Source: a virus
Strand: one strand, 5' to 3'
DNA length: 28,075 nucleotides
Virus record (IMG/VR): IMGVR_UViG_3300035523_000143
Coordinates: 1-28,075 of that record
The position numbers were made by a program, and so were the translations under genes. This document shows positions 6,672 to 13,730 of the stretch, in pieces; positions within the stretch are counted from its first letter, which is position 1, and every line of letters starts with the position of its first letter. The notes beneath the pieces are model-generated. The model searched no databases. It had not been told where the DNA came from and worked only from the letters and a program-made list of their open reading frames with translations.

Positions 6672-9215
6672 TTAGAGCCCCGGCCGCAGATTCCGGAAGA
6701 GCAGGTGCAATGTTCGCTCGACACGAACAATGTAGCCCGGATCAGATTGCCTCGTGTCCAGGAAGCCCACCACATCGTCCAGCAAGTTCCGATACCTGGC
6801 GAGGACAACTCCCTGAATCTGTCCTACCGTGGCGGGGTCCTCTACCGGTAGCTTCTGGTAAGAGTCCGCCCAGAAGCATCCGTCAAAAAAGCGCTCCGGG
6901 AATTTCTCGACCACCAGCGCGACCAAACGATGTTCCAGAAATGTCAGGTACTTGCCGGACTTGATCAGATCTGGTAGCTGGCTGGCGTCAACGCCGTTCT
7001 GAACTATCGTACGGACCAGAGATCCTTGATCCGGTGCCGGCAGTATTCGATAAAACTCATCTGCGGCACCGTCCATCAGTTCAGGAAGGTTTTCTCTGAG
7101 GGTCTCAAAGAACTCCTCCGCCCGCTTTCGAGTCCGGTCTGGATTGATTGAAAGTCGATCCCTCCAGTAGTTCGATGAAATGCGCCAGGACAAAGCAGGC
7201 AGCGACCAGAGATGAGCTTTGTCGCCACTCATGAACCGTGCGTTCGCGTCCTGAAGAAGCCGTGCCGCCTCCATGCAAATCACATGCTCTGGCCTGACTT
7301 GATACTCACTAAACAGCGGGTGCGACGGATCGATGAATACTTTCAAGCCCTGATCGCGGTGTACGACGGCGGGCAACGCGGTCCCGTCTCTTACCAGACT
7401 GATACCTGGCTTCAGTGTGTAGACGTTGATATCCATCGGGGGACAAGTCGCGTTGTCCGGAAGCGGAATCGAGAATGCCGCAATCGAGAGGTCGTCGTCC
7501 TTGTTCGAGCTCTGACTCAGGAAATCGAGACTCAGGGGGTTGACCTCGCCAAGTGGGCGCCCGCAATTCAGGCACGATTGCGAGGACTGTGGATTTTCAC
7601 GGCTGCAGTAAGAACATCTCCACCGTCCCTGCTGGCGAACGTCTTGAGACTGGCCGCACTTCGGGCAGACCACCGCCGAGCGGGGCATCTCAGCGGCGCA
7701 GTCGGCGTCTATACAGGCCTTCCCAACAAATACGTGATCACACCCGGGGCAAGACTCTGTGCTCGCCAGGCACTGGAACCCGCATTCAGGGCACTCTTTC
7801 AGTTCTGTGGCTGGCTTATTGTCAGACTGTTCAACAAGCTTCCACCATTCGCTGTCGTCGTAAAACCCTGGCTCCTTGCGTCTGAACTTCTCGAGGTACT
7901 CGGCCTCCTTTTCTCTGCTGATGCGCTTCGGACGGTCCTCCCCGGCCTCCCAATAGCCCATGTAGACATCGCGAGTTCCGACGTCGCGTACACGACGGTA
8001 TCCCTGGTAAAGGGCATAGACCGGAGATTCGTTCTTCGGCTCCCCAGCCTCAGCAGCAACCTTTGGTTGCAGTGAGCTTTCGCCGCGGAGGAAGGTGATG
8101 GCCCTCGTCCATTCCGGACTTGTTCTTTGGAAGTCCTGTTTCAGGAAATCTGTCGGCACATGATCAAGATGTACTTCCCCGACGATCCGGCCAAATGGGC
8201 TGTCAATCGGGTAGTCCTTGATCTGCCGGCCGCGAGCATCAGTCCAAGAAAAGAAGGCTTCTTTCTCCAGAATGCGGATTGCTCTTCCATTCCGGATGAG
8301 GTCAATTCCGTAATGGTTTGCATCATCGTATCGTTGGATCCCGACCCAGCCCTTGATCCGCTCTTGAACCGTTCGGGAAGCCGTATTCTTGCCGCACTGG
8401 GGGCAACCACTCCCGTCCACGAGGGTAAAACACTGAGCGCACCGAACCTGGGAGGCAAGCACCCTGTCAAAGCGCATAACGGCGGCGATGTTGCCGAAGT
8501 CGCGATGAGTCACAAACCGGCGATCAGACCAGATGCAGTGCTCGAATGGATCGACGATATCGTCGCCGACGAAGATCCGGACCACGCCATCCCGAAGCAA
8601 CGTCGAATACCGCCGGCCCAGCTGATCGCGAATCTCGTTTTGACCCAATCTGACCAGCTTCTCGGCAAACCCGGCATTCGGGTTGCCCGACGGCCACCAT
8701 TGCTTGACCTCCACCAGGGTTCCATGGAAGTTTGGAGGATCCTTCGGGGAGATCCGGACCGGAACGTCGTATGTCCGTCTCTGTACCATCTCCTCAAGGT
8801 CGATCTCGACTGTGAGCATCTCCGCACTGTCCTGCTTAGCCGTCTTGAAAACGGTTTTGCGGGCTAGCTTGCCAGTTGAGATATTGAAGCCCATCCCAAA
8901 AAGACCCAGCCTGTCGAATGGGTTGTTTGAGCTGAAGCCCGCACGAAGAGCGTTCTGCGCTTCGTCAAGGGTGAGACCAGGGCCGTTGTCCAGAACCGCA
9001 ATCGATCCGCGTCCTCGCGAAACCTCAGCCACTTTCGGCAGGTATACGGTTACCGTATTGTTTTCCGAGCCCTGCTGCCGGAATTCACTCGACGCAAACG
9101 AGTCGATGCTGTTGTCGATCAACTCGCACAACGCGTCCAAGGGGCGCATCGGATTGCGAGTGATTGCCAGCAGAATCCGGGGATCAGGCTGGAGATTGAT
9201 TCTTTCCGCAGGCAC
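6672..9215 (-). CDS. MORC/paraMORC-like GHKL ATPase with multiple zinc ribbons
   Basis: ATPase of 847 aa. The GHKL fold shows the N box ELIDNSID (31-38, Mg-binding Asn35), VLDNGPG (74-80) and the lid GLFGMGF (104-110). There is no histidine-kinase H box. A DNA-topology or clamp role like MutL/MORC is expected. A zinc ribbon (Cys259, 262, 271, 274) is inserted in the S5-like part. A zinc array follows: Cys475/478/489/492, Cys501/506/517/520, and W532-x-C534-x2-C537-x3-N541-x6-C548-x2-C551, an exact RanBP2-type finger. The C-terminal 280 residues are helical and unassigned. The start is GTG 9215 with AGGAGG 9 bases upstream; it overlaps the methyltransferase end by 32 bases. The frame before it is not family-like. 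MORC relatives are known from R-M gene neighbourhoods. Confidence 0.88.
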   Translation of the reverse strand: MPAERINLQPDPRILLAITRNPMRPLDALCELIDNSIDSFASSEFRQQGSENNTVTVYLPKVAEVSRGRGSIAVLDNGPGLTLDEAQNALRAGFSSNNPFDRLGLFGMGFNISTGKLARKTVFKTAKQDSAEMLTVEIDLEEMVQRRTYDVPVRISPKDPPNFHGTLVEVKQWWPSGNPNAGFAEKLVRLGQNEIRDQLGRRYSTLLRDGVVRIFVGDDIVDPFEHCIWSDRRFVTHRDFGNIAAVMRFDRVLASQVRCAQCFTLVDGSGCPQCGKNTASRTVQERIKGWVGIQRYDDANHYGIDLIRNGRAIRILEKEAFFSWTDARGRQIKDYPIDSPFGRIVGEVHLDHVPTDFLKQDFQRTSPEWTRAITFLRGESSLQPKVAAEAGEPKNESPVYALYQGYRRVRDVGTRDVYMGYWEAGEDRPKRISREKEAEYLEKFRRKEPGFYDDSEWWKLVEQSDNKPATELKECPECGFQCLASTESCPGCDHVFVGKACIDADCAAEMPRSAVVCPKCGQSQDVRQQGRWRCSYCSRENPQSSQSCLNCGRPLGEVNPLSLDFLSQSSNKDDDLSIAAFSIPLPDNATCPPMDINVYTLKPGISLVRDGTALPAVVHRDQGLKVFIDPSHPLFSEYQVRPEHVICMEAARLLQDANARFMSGDKAHLWSLPALSWRISSNYWRDRLSINPDRTRKRAEEFFETLRENLPELMDGAADEFYRILPAPDQGSLVRTIVQNGVDASQLPDLIKSGKYLTFLEHRLVALVVEKFPERFFDGCFWADSYQKLPVEDPATVGQIQGVVLARYRNLLDDVVGFLDTRQSDPGYIVRVERTLHLLFRNLRPGL

Positions 9216-10512
9216 TGGCCTTAACCTCCTCCTCGCCGGGGCGGATCGGAGTTCCGGCGCCCAGTATGAACTGTCTGAGTGAGTGACCGACCGCTGCCGC
9301 GAGCTGGACAGGTACTCCATTTCCGATGAGCTTGAATTTGAATGACAGCGGCATCTCCGACGGGAGTGCATAGCCGTCAGGCACCGTTTGAATTCTCATC
9401 GCTTCTCGAACCGTCAAGCGTCGGGGCTGCGCCGGATGTAGATGTACCTCATTGTTGCCATAGGCTGCTGTGGGACTGTACCGGAAGCGGTGCAATCTTT
9501 TGAAGGATTTTCGGGAATCATCACCTTCCGCGATAACCGTGAACTTGTCGCTCTTGGGCGCGAAGCCTTCTCGCCCGTTCGGAAGACTGGCCGTAGCTTC
9601 GACGTCAAGTATGAGCGGAGCCAGACAAAGTTGCTCCGGCAAACCGCCCGGCATCGCGGGCTCAGCACCAAACGGTGACGTGGAAGGCCACGGAAAGCGC
9701 TTCTTCGCACCTCCGAAAGCTGGATCCTCTGGCCAAGGGAACCACCCGCGAGCGCGCTTGTCGATGCGCAGTCGATAGATCGCCCGGATCAACTCACGAC
9801 GGACGCCGACGATGAAGACACGCTCGCGATCCTGCGGAACGCCGAGTTCAAGTGCGTTAAGCACCCGGAGATCAACCGCGTAGCCCGTCTCCTCAAGCTT
9901 CCACAATTCCTGATCGAGGAATTCCCGGTGGGCTCGTGTGCTGATCAACCCCTTTACGTTCTCGATCAAGAAGAATGAGGGTTGGAGTTCACAAATCCGC
10001 TCGATGAACACTTGGGTGAGTTGACCGCGGTTGCCGGCGAATCCACGATTCTTGCCGCCAACCGAGAAATCAGGGCACGGGGGCCCGCCGATCATGCCGA
10101 AGTGGTCTCCCCTCTTCAACGTCCCAAGCGCTTCACGCCGGATTGCCGCTGGCCCTTTCTTTCGAATGTCCTCCCGGCAACTGATGGTCGGAGCGGCGCC
10201 TCGAATACTCTGGCTGGCAAACAAGGTCTCCATTCCATTGTCGTGCGCATCACAGAAGGCCTTCTGGACTTCAAGACTCCACACCACGGGGAAGCCGGCC
10301 CTGGTCATTCCCAGATCCAAGAAGCCACCTCCAGTGAAGAGCGAAATCAACGGAGGGGTGCCGTCGATGGGAATAAAGGAACGCGTTCTGACGTCGGCGA
10401 GACTGCTTGCTCCGTTGCGGAGCACGATCCTAGGAGTATCCATAGCAGGGTCACGGTACCTCAAAAACAACTGAGACGGGTGCTCCGGTGCGTCGATTTC
10501 CCGGATGCTCAT
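9184..10512 (-). CDS. DNA (cytosine-5) methyltransferase
   Basis: C5-cytosine methyltransferase (442 aa from this start) transferring methyl from S-adenosylmethionine to cytosine. It shows motif I as LFTGGGFLDLG (58-68), motif IV GGPPCPDFS with catalytic Cys146, motif VI ENV (184-186), motif VIII QDRER (227-231), motif IX RRLTVREAMRIQTVPDGY, and motif X GNGVP. The target-recognition region lies around 250-350. As partner of the Cfr10I-like enzyme it should modify RCCGGY, though that cannot be read from the sequence. The ATG at 10512 has AGGAG 5 bases upstream and is preferred. ATG 10554, whose first base is also the first base of the TAA stop of the preceding gene, and ATG 10530 are alternatives that add a poorly conserved tail. 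Confidence 0.95.
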   Translation of the reverse strand: MSIREIDAPEHPSQLFLRYRDPAMDTPRIVLRNGASSLADVRTRSFIPIDGTPPLISLFTGGGFLDLGMTRAGFPVVWSLEVQKAFCDAHDNGMETLFASQSIRGAAPTISCREDIRKKGPAAIRREALGTLKRGDHFGMIGGPPCPDFSVGGKNRGFAGNRGQLTQVFIERICELQPSFFLIENVKGLISTRAHREFLDQELWKLEETGYAVDLRVLNALELGVPQDRERVFIVGVRRELIRAIYRLRIDKRARGWFPWPEDPAFGGAKKRFPWPSTSPFGAEPAMPGGLPEQLCLAPLILDVEATASLPNGREGFAPKSDKFTVIAEGDDSRKSFKRLHRFRYSPTAAYGNNEVHLHPAQPRRLTVREAMRIQTVPDGYALPSEMPLSFKFKLIGNGVPVQLAAAVGHSLRQFILGAGTPIRPGEEEVKASACGKNQSPA

Positions 10513-10553
10513 CGAGTCTCCTGTTGCCATTGAGTCGGCCTTTCCTCCCTGCA

Positions 10554-10778
10554 TTAGCGCACATCAAACGGGAGCTTCGGCCCCCCTGACGCTTCTTCGA
10601 TGAAGCGATCAATCGCCTGCCTAATCAGCCAGGCAACACTCACCTTGTACTTGGTCGCAAGTTCTTGCAGCACTTCCCTTTGGGACACCGTCAGGGTTGC
10701 CGTGATCCGGGATGGCCGCTCGGCGGCACCTCCGTTCGCTTCGCCTACGGCGCTCATCGCAGAATCGCGTTCCTGCAT
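10554..10778 (-). CDS. Ribbon-helix-helix regulator heading the R-M operon
   Basis: Protein of 74 aa with a ribbon-helix-helix fold: strand RITATLTVS, helix QREVLQELATKYKV, and helix VAWLIRQAIDRFIEEA. It is CopG/MetJ-like and would bind DNA as a dimer through the beta strand. It is the first gene of the minus-strand operon, and its stop touches the first possible methyltransferase start (TAATG). By position it is the likely autoregulator, replacing the C-protein of other R-M systems. Three direct repeats with 10-bp period overlap its start region and are plausible operators. GTG 10781 is an alternative start directly before ATG 10778. Confidence 0.8.
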   Translation of the reverse strand: MQERDSAMSAVGEANGGAAERPSRITATLTVSQREVLQELATKYKVSVAWLIRQAIDRFIEEASGGPKLPFDVR

Positions 10779-10799
10779 CACAGTGCATCATACCGCATC
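10775..10799 (-). promoter_or_regulatory. Three GATGC direct repeats at exact 10-bp period (candidate RHH operator)
   Basis: On the minus strand GATGC occurs at 10799-10795, 10789-10785 and 10779-10775, one helical turn apart, spanning the start codon of the RHH gene. Between them lies TATGAT (10792-10787), a fair -10 box that would give an almost leaderless transcript; no convincing -35 box is visible. RHH repressors commonly bind tandem short repeats, so this is a likely autoregulatory operator. Confidence 0.45.
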
Positions 10800-10834
10800 G
10801 TGACGATGAAGGGTATCCCCACGGGACGACGCAA
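10778..10834 (-). CDS. Possible 18-codon leader ORF upstream of the RHH regulator
   Basis: A TTG at 10834 follows AAGGAGGA with about 9 bases spacing, the strongest ribosome-site-like sequence before the operon. The frame encodes 18 residues (starts MRRPVGIPF) and stops with a TGA that shares one base with the ATG of the RHH gene (TGATG). That is the layout of a coupled leader peptide. It is too short to judge by composition. The Shine-Dalgarno-like sequence may be coincidental, and a -10-like box downstream could make the RHH transcript start later than this ORF. Confidence 0.3.
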   Translation of the reverse strand: MRRPVGIPFIVTMRYDAL

Positions 10835-10878
10835 GTGAACGATCCTCCTTCTACTAAATCGGCTGGCGCGCTGAAAAG

Positions 10879-10906
10879 TTTTGCTTTTTGTTCGCCATGA
10901 TACAAT
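10879..10906 (+). promoter_or_regulatory. Candidate promoter for the rightward early genes
   Basis: TACAAT (10901-10906) is a good -10 box. TTTTGC at 10879-10884 is a weak -35 box with 16-base spacing. It lies in an A/T-rich stretch unlike its surroundings and about 100 bases before ATG 11004. The direction fits the plus-strand operon. Confidence 0.4.
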
Positions 10907-11003
10907 TAAAGGTACAGTTGCGCTCCAGGCCGCCCGCCTGACGTTGTTTCGACGGGGTTCGACCTGCCGCTACAGACTACGTATCTCCTTGAGGTGTCTG
11001 AAG

Positions 11004-12164
11004 ATGGCGTTCAAACTCAAGTGTTTTTCTCATCCGGACGTGCTGAAGCAATTTCAGCCCGAGATCTTGATCCGGCTCCTGGAAACCTCCCGACTTTTCT
11101 TTGAGATGAAGGGCTTCGCGATCCCGGCACCGGAGGCCGGCGATCTCGACTACCTCGCTCTCGCGGGCATCCTTGCGGAGCCGGACGAGGATATGCCGGC
11201 CGACCTGGTCGAGGCACTGCATCTCATCAGCGAACTGGGGACCGACGAGTACTTTGACGATCTGCTCCAGCTCGCCGCAGAGGCCGACCTTGAGGTGACG
11301 GACGAGATGACCGCTTCGGATCTCGCGGCTCGGATCTGGCTACAGGACCCGCAGTTGTTGGAGCGCAGGGACCGTGAGGGGCTGTTTGATCGCCGCAAGT
11401 CCTTCGACAGTTTCCGCGCGTCCGATCCGGAGCTCGCCATCTCCGTCCATGAACTCCCCGCCGACCTTACCGGGCTGGAAACCGAGCTGGGCATCTACTT
11501 CAAGGAGAAGAAAAAGGGGAAGGGTTGCCGCGTTATTCCGAGATATGCGCCAGCGGAGGTTCGCTTCCTCGTGCAGCATGGGCAGCCGTGCCGCCGCGAA
11601 CCAAGCCGAAAAGGGGCGCAATCGACATGCACATTCTTCCGGCCGGAGAGGACTGATGTTGTCGTCCTCGATCTCACCCATCGCGAGTTGCGGATGAACG
11701 CGGCCAGTGCACCGGATCTGCGGAAGTACCGCGAGCTATTCGGTCAGCACCTATTCGGCAATCCCCAAACCTTCGTCTACGCCGAGAAGTACACGCTGGA
11801 ACCCCTGCGCGCCCATGGTGAGGATTCGCTCCGATGCCGTGATGTTGAGGGAGTGGACTCAGTCCGCGTGACGCAGATGGACTTCGACTTCGGGGGCGCC
11901 TTCGAAAACGTGGTGACGGAGCGGGCGCACGATGTGTTCAAGGCGATGGCGCTCCGACGTGCTGGCATCCCGGCGGAGCCAGTCATCCGCAAGGCAGTGT
12001 TCAAGGTAAAACTACAGGGAGAAAAGAAGCCGCGCACGGTGTCGGTGAGAGCGGGCAACAAGGCCGGGTACCAGCGCGGCGAGGAGTCCACCATCGTGGA
12101 AAACTGGCTGCGGGCACGCGGATTCATCTTGCTGGGCACAAAGGCGTATGCGGAGGCTGCCTAA
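11004..12164 (+). CDS. Unknown protein, first gene of the early operon
   Basis: Protein of 386 aa that I cannot assign to a family. It begins MAFKLKCFSHPDVLKQFQPE, and the first 170 residues are acidic and helical, with ASDLAARIWLQDPQLLERRDREGLFDRRKSF suggesting a domain boundary. The remainder is mixed alpha/beta, with TDVVVLDLTHRELRMN and a basic end (KAGYQRGEESTIVENWLRARGFIL). There are no transmembrane segments or nucleotide-binding motifs. ATG 11004 is preceded by GAGGTG at 8 bases. The open frame upstream to 10881 would run into the promoter. The gene overlaps the next one by 17 bases. As first early gene it could be a replication or regulatory factor, but nothing in the sequence proves this. 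Confidence 0.8.
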   Translation: MAFKLKCFSHPDVLKQFQPEILIRLLETSRLFFEMKGFAIPAPEAGDLDYLALAGILAEPDEDMPADLVEALHLISELGTDEYFDDLLQLAAEADLEVTDEMTASDLAARIWLQDPQLLERRDREGLFDRRKSFDSFRASDPELAISVHELPADLTGLETELGIYFKEKKKGKGCRVIPRYAPAEVRFLVQHGQPCRREPSRKGAQSTCTFFRPERTDVVVLDLTHRELRMNAASAPDLRKYRELFGQHLFGNPQTFVYAEKYTLEPLRAHGEDSLRCRDVEGVDSVRVTQMDFDFGGAFENVVTERAHDVFKAMALRRAGIPAEPVIRKAVFKVKLQGEKKPRTVSVRAGNKAGYQRGEESTIVENWLRARGFILLGTKAYAEAA

Positions 12165-13071
12165 GCTCTGGCGGAGCCTGGAGCGGATCACCGGGCTCCT
12201 GGCGGTGCCTGCCGTGTGGGAGACGGAGTGCGGTGAAGATTTCGGCTTCCTGCGCCCTCATCTCCGGCCGACCGAGATGGTAGGGACGCTGTATCCGTGC
12301 CCGCACCACTTTGGCGAGTGTCCCCGCAAGATCGTCGACTATGGCGATGGGGAGTTCGCGGCGATCTGTCGTGACCCGTATAAGTCCTGCGACAGGATTC
12401 CGCTGGCCCCGCGCGACGCCCTTCTTCACGACCTGGACCTCGCCTCATTCTTGAAGCCCGTTCTGCAGGCCGCCTCTATCCGCCCGGAGCCTCCAAAGCC
12501 GCGCGCACCGGGTACATGGAGTCTGGGACTGGCCGGAAGATCGAGTTCGCTCGCGCCGGCGTTCCTCGTCGTCGCTCATAGCGGTGCGGCGTTCGAGGCT
12601 TCGGTGCGTGACCTGCTGCTCGACGTCTCCGGGCAGTTCCTGCTGGTGGTCCCCACGAACAGGTACCGTAGCGCCGAAGTCCAGGAGAGGATCCAGGCAA
12701 GTAGCTGCAGCTACCTCTGTCTGGAGGAGATGGTTGGCGTGGACGAGAGCGGAGCGTTCCGCCTGCTGGAAACCGCCGACTCAACCACGACGGCACCTGA
12801 CTTGGCGACACCCGACCGTGCAACCGACCGTTCAGTTGGAAGCGAGGCCGCCGTTGCAGCAGTCCGCGACTACATCGCCGCAAAGGCATTGACGTTGACG
12901 ATGTTCGGTAATCAGTTCGACACTACCGACCGGACGCTTCGCCGGTTTCTGAAGGACGGCAAGATGAGGCGCGCCAATTTTGAGGCCATGGCCGACAGCA
13001 TCGGCGTCTCCTCGGAACAGCTGCTTCGGGGCGAATTGCCTGCATCCATCAGGCGCACCGCGCGTCGCTAA
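12148..13071 (+). CDS. Unknown protein with Cys/His cluster and C-terminal helical domain
   Basis: Protein of 307 aa, family not recognised. The N-terminal part carries a putative metal-binding cluster (YPCPHHFGECPRK at about 49-61, then ICRDPYKSC at about 73-81). The middle has LAPAFLVVAHSG and QFLLVVPTNRY, which look like the strands of an alpha/beta domain. The last 70 residues (AVRDYIAAKALTLTMFGNQ, DRTLRRFLKDGKMRRANFEAMADSIGVS) resemble a helix-turn-helix of the XRE or transposon type. ATG 12148 overlaps the previous gene end, with AAAGG close upstream; other internal starts are possible. The pair with the upstream gene looks co-translated. Confidence 0.75.
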   Translation: MRRLPKLWRSLERITGLLAVPAVWETECGEDFGFLRPHLRPTEMVGTLYPCPHHFGECPRKIVDYGDGEFAAICRDPYKSCDRIPLAPRDALLHDLDLASFLKPVLQAASIRPEPPKPRAPGTWSLGLAGRSSSLAPAFLVVAHSGAAFEASVRDLLLDVSGQFLLVVPTNRYRSAEVQERIQASSCSYLCLEEMVGVDESGAFRLLETADSTTTAPDLATPDRATDRSVGSEAAVAAVRDYIAAKALTLTMFGNQFDTTDRTLRRFLKDGKMRRANFEAMADSIGVSSEQLLRGELPASIRRTARR

Positions 13072-13075
13072 ACTG

Positions 13076-13102
13076 TCCGGATTTCTTCCGGATCTCTTCC
13101 GC
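13076..13102. repeat. 11-bp tandem repeat TCCGGATYTCT
   Basis: TCCGGATTTCT (13076-13086) is followed at once by TCCGGATCTCT (13087-13097) and by TCCGC. TCCGGA is itself palindromic. It lies in the 111-base gap before the excisionase-like gene, so an operator role is possible. It is too short to exclude chance. Confidence 0.4.
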
Positions 13103-13182
13103 GTAAGTTCGTATTAGAAAAAAGCCGTCTCGGGCATTCTCGATTCAGAGGCTGCGGGAAACACACCGCAGCAAGCATCGAG

Positions 13183-13398
13183 ATGAAGCCCAACACACAA
13201 CAGCGACTCCTAAACGAACACGAGGTGGCAGACTCCTGCTCGATCAGTGTTCTGACGCTGCGGAAGTGGCGCACCCAGAGGCGCGGTCCGCAGTTCGTGA
13301 AGATCGGCGCACTGGTCCGGTACCGCCCCGAGGATGTGGACGCCTGGATTGCCTCGCAGGGGTCGGCAAAGGCTGACCTTCCGGAGGTGGCGCGATGA
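13183..13398 (+). CDS. Excisionase/AlpA-like MerR-type HTH protein
   Basis: Small DNA-binding protein (71 aa) with the HTH_17/excisionase pattern: LLNEHEVADSCSISVLTLRKWRTQRRGPQFVKIGALVRYRPEDVDAWIAS. This is a winged helix of the MerR type, used by phage Xis and AlpA-like regulators. With a large serine integrase present, it may be a directionality factor or an early-gene regulator. It starts after a 111-base gap with tandem repeats, and no strong ribosome site is visible. Its stop overlaps the next ATG (ATGA). Confidence 0.8.
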   Translation: MKPNTQQRLLNEHEVADSCSISVLTLRKWRTQRRGPQFVKIGALVRYRPEDVDAWIASQGSAKADLPEVAR

Positions 13399-13730
13399 CC
13401 TCGCCTGTCACCACCCAGGACCTGCTGGCATCAGAGGTGAACTTCCTCACCGCAATTCAGCGGCTCGGCTTCGGCAGATTTGAGTACCTGCAGATCCGCG
13501 GCGGCGAGTTGGTTCTCACCCCCTGGCCCGTCACCGTGCGCGATATCAAGTTCGCTGCGGCGCAGAACACCGGCAAACCGTCCGAGCCCAACTCTGAGCT
13601 GCGGCCGCAGGTCGCCGAGTTCTTCGCCTACGTCCGGGACGTCGATGCTGGCGAAATCCGCGAGCTCGACGTGCGGCACGGGTTGCCCTTCTCCATGGAG
13701 ATCGAGCTCCAGGGAGGCCGCCGTGGTTGA
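13395..13730 (+). CDS. Unknown small protein
   Basis: Protein of 111 aa of unknown function. LTAIQRLGFGRFEYLQIRGGELVL (about 18-41) looks like a compact beta-containing fold, and VRDIKFAAAQNTGKP follows. The C-terminal part (PQVAEFFAYVRDVDAGEIRELDVRHGLPFSMEI) is well structured. It is coupled to the preceding HTH gene (ATGA overlap) and to the following sigma-like gene (8-base overlap). It could be an anti-sigma or adaptor protein by position, but no motif supports this. Confidence 0.75.
   Translation: MTSPVTTQDLLASEVNFLTAIQRLGFGRFEYLQIRGGELVLTPWPVTVRDIKFAAAQNTGKPSEPNSELRPQVAEFFAYVRDVDAGEIRELDVRHGLPFSMEIELQGGRRG

Noticed and set aside
7212-8867. Plus-strand frames inside the ATPase gene
   Set aside because: Antisense shadows of the MORC-like gene, which has clear motifs on the minus strand.
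6672-9215. Sensor histidine kinase
   Set aside because: The GHKL ATPase has no H box, sensor or membrane segment; motif layout and neighbours fit MORC/MutL relatives.
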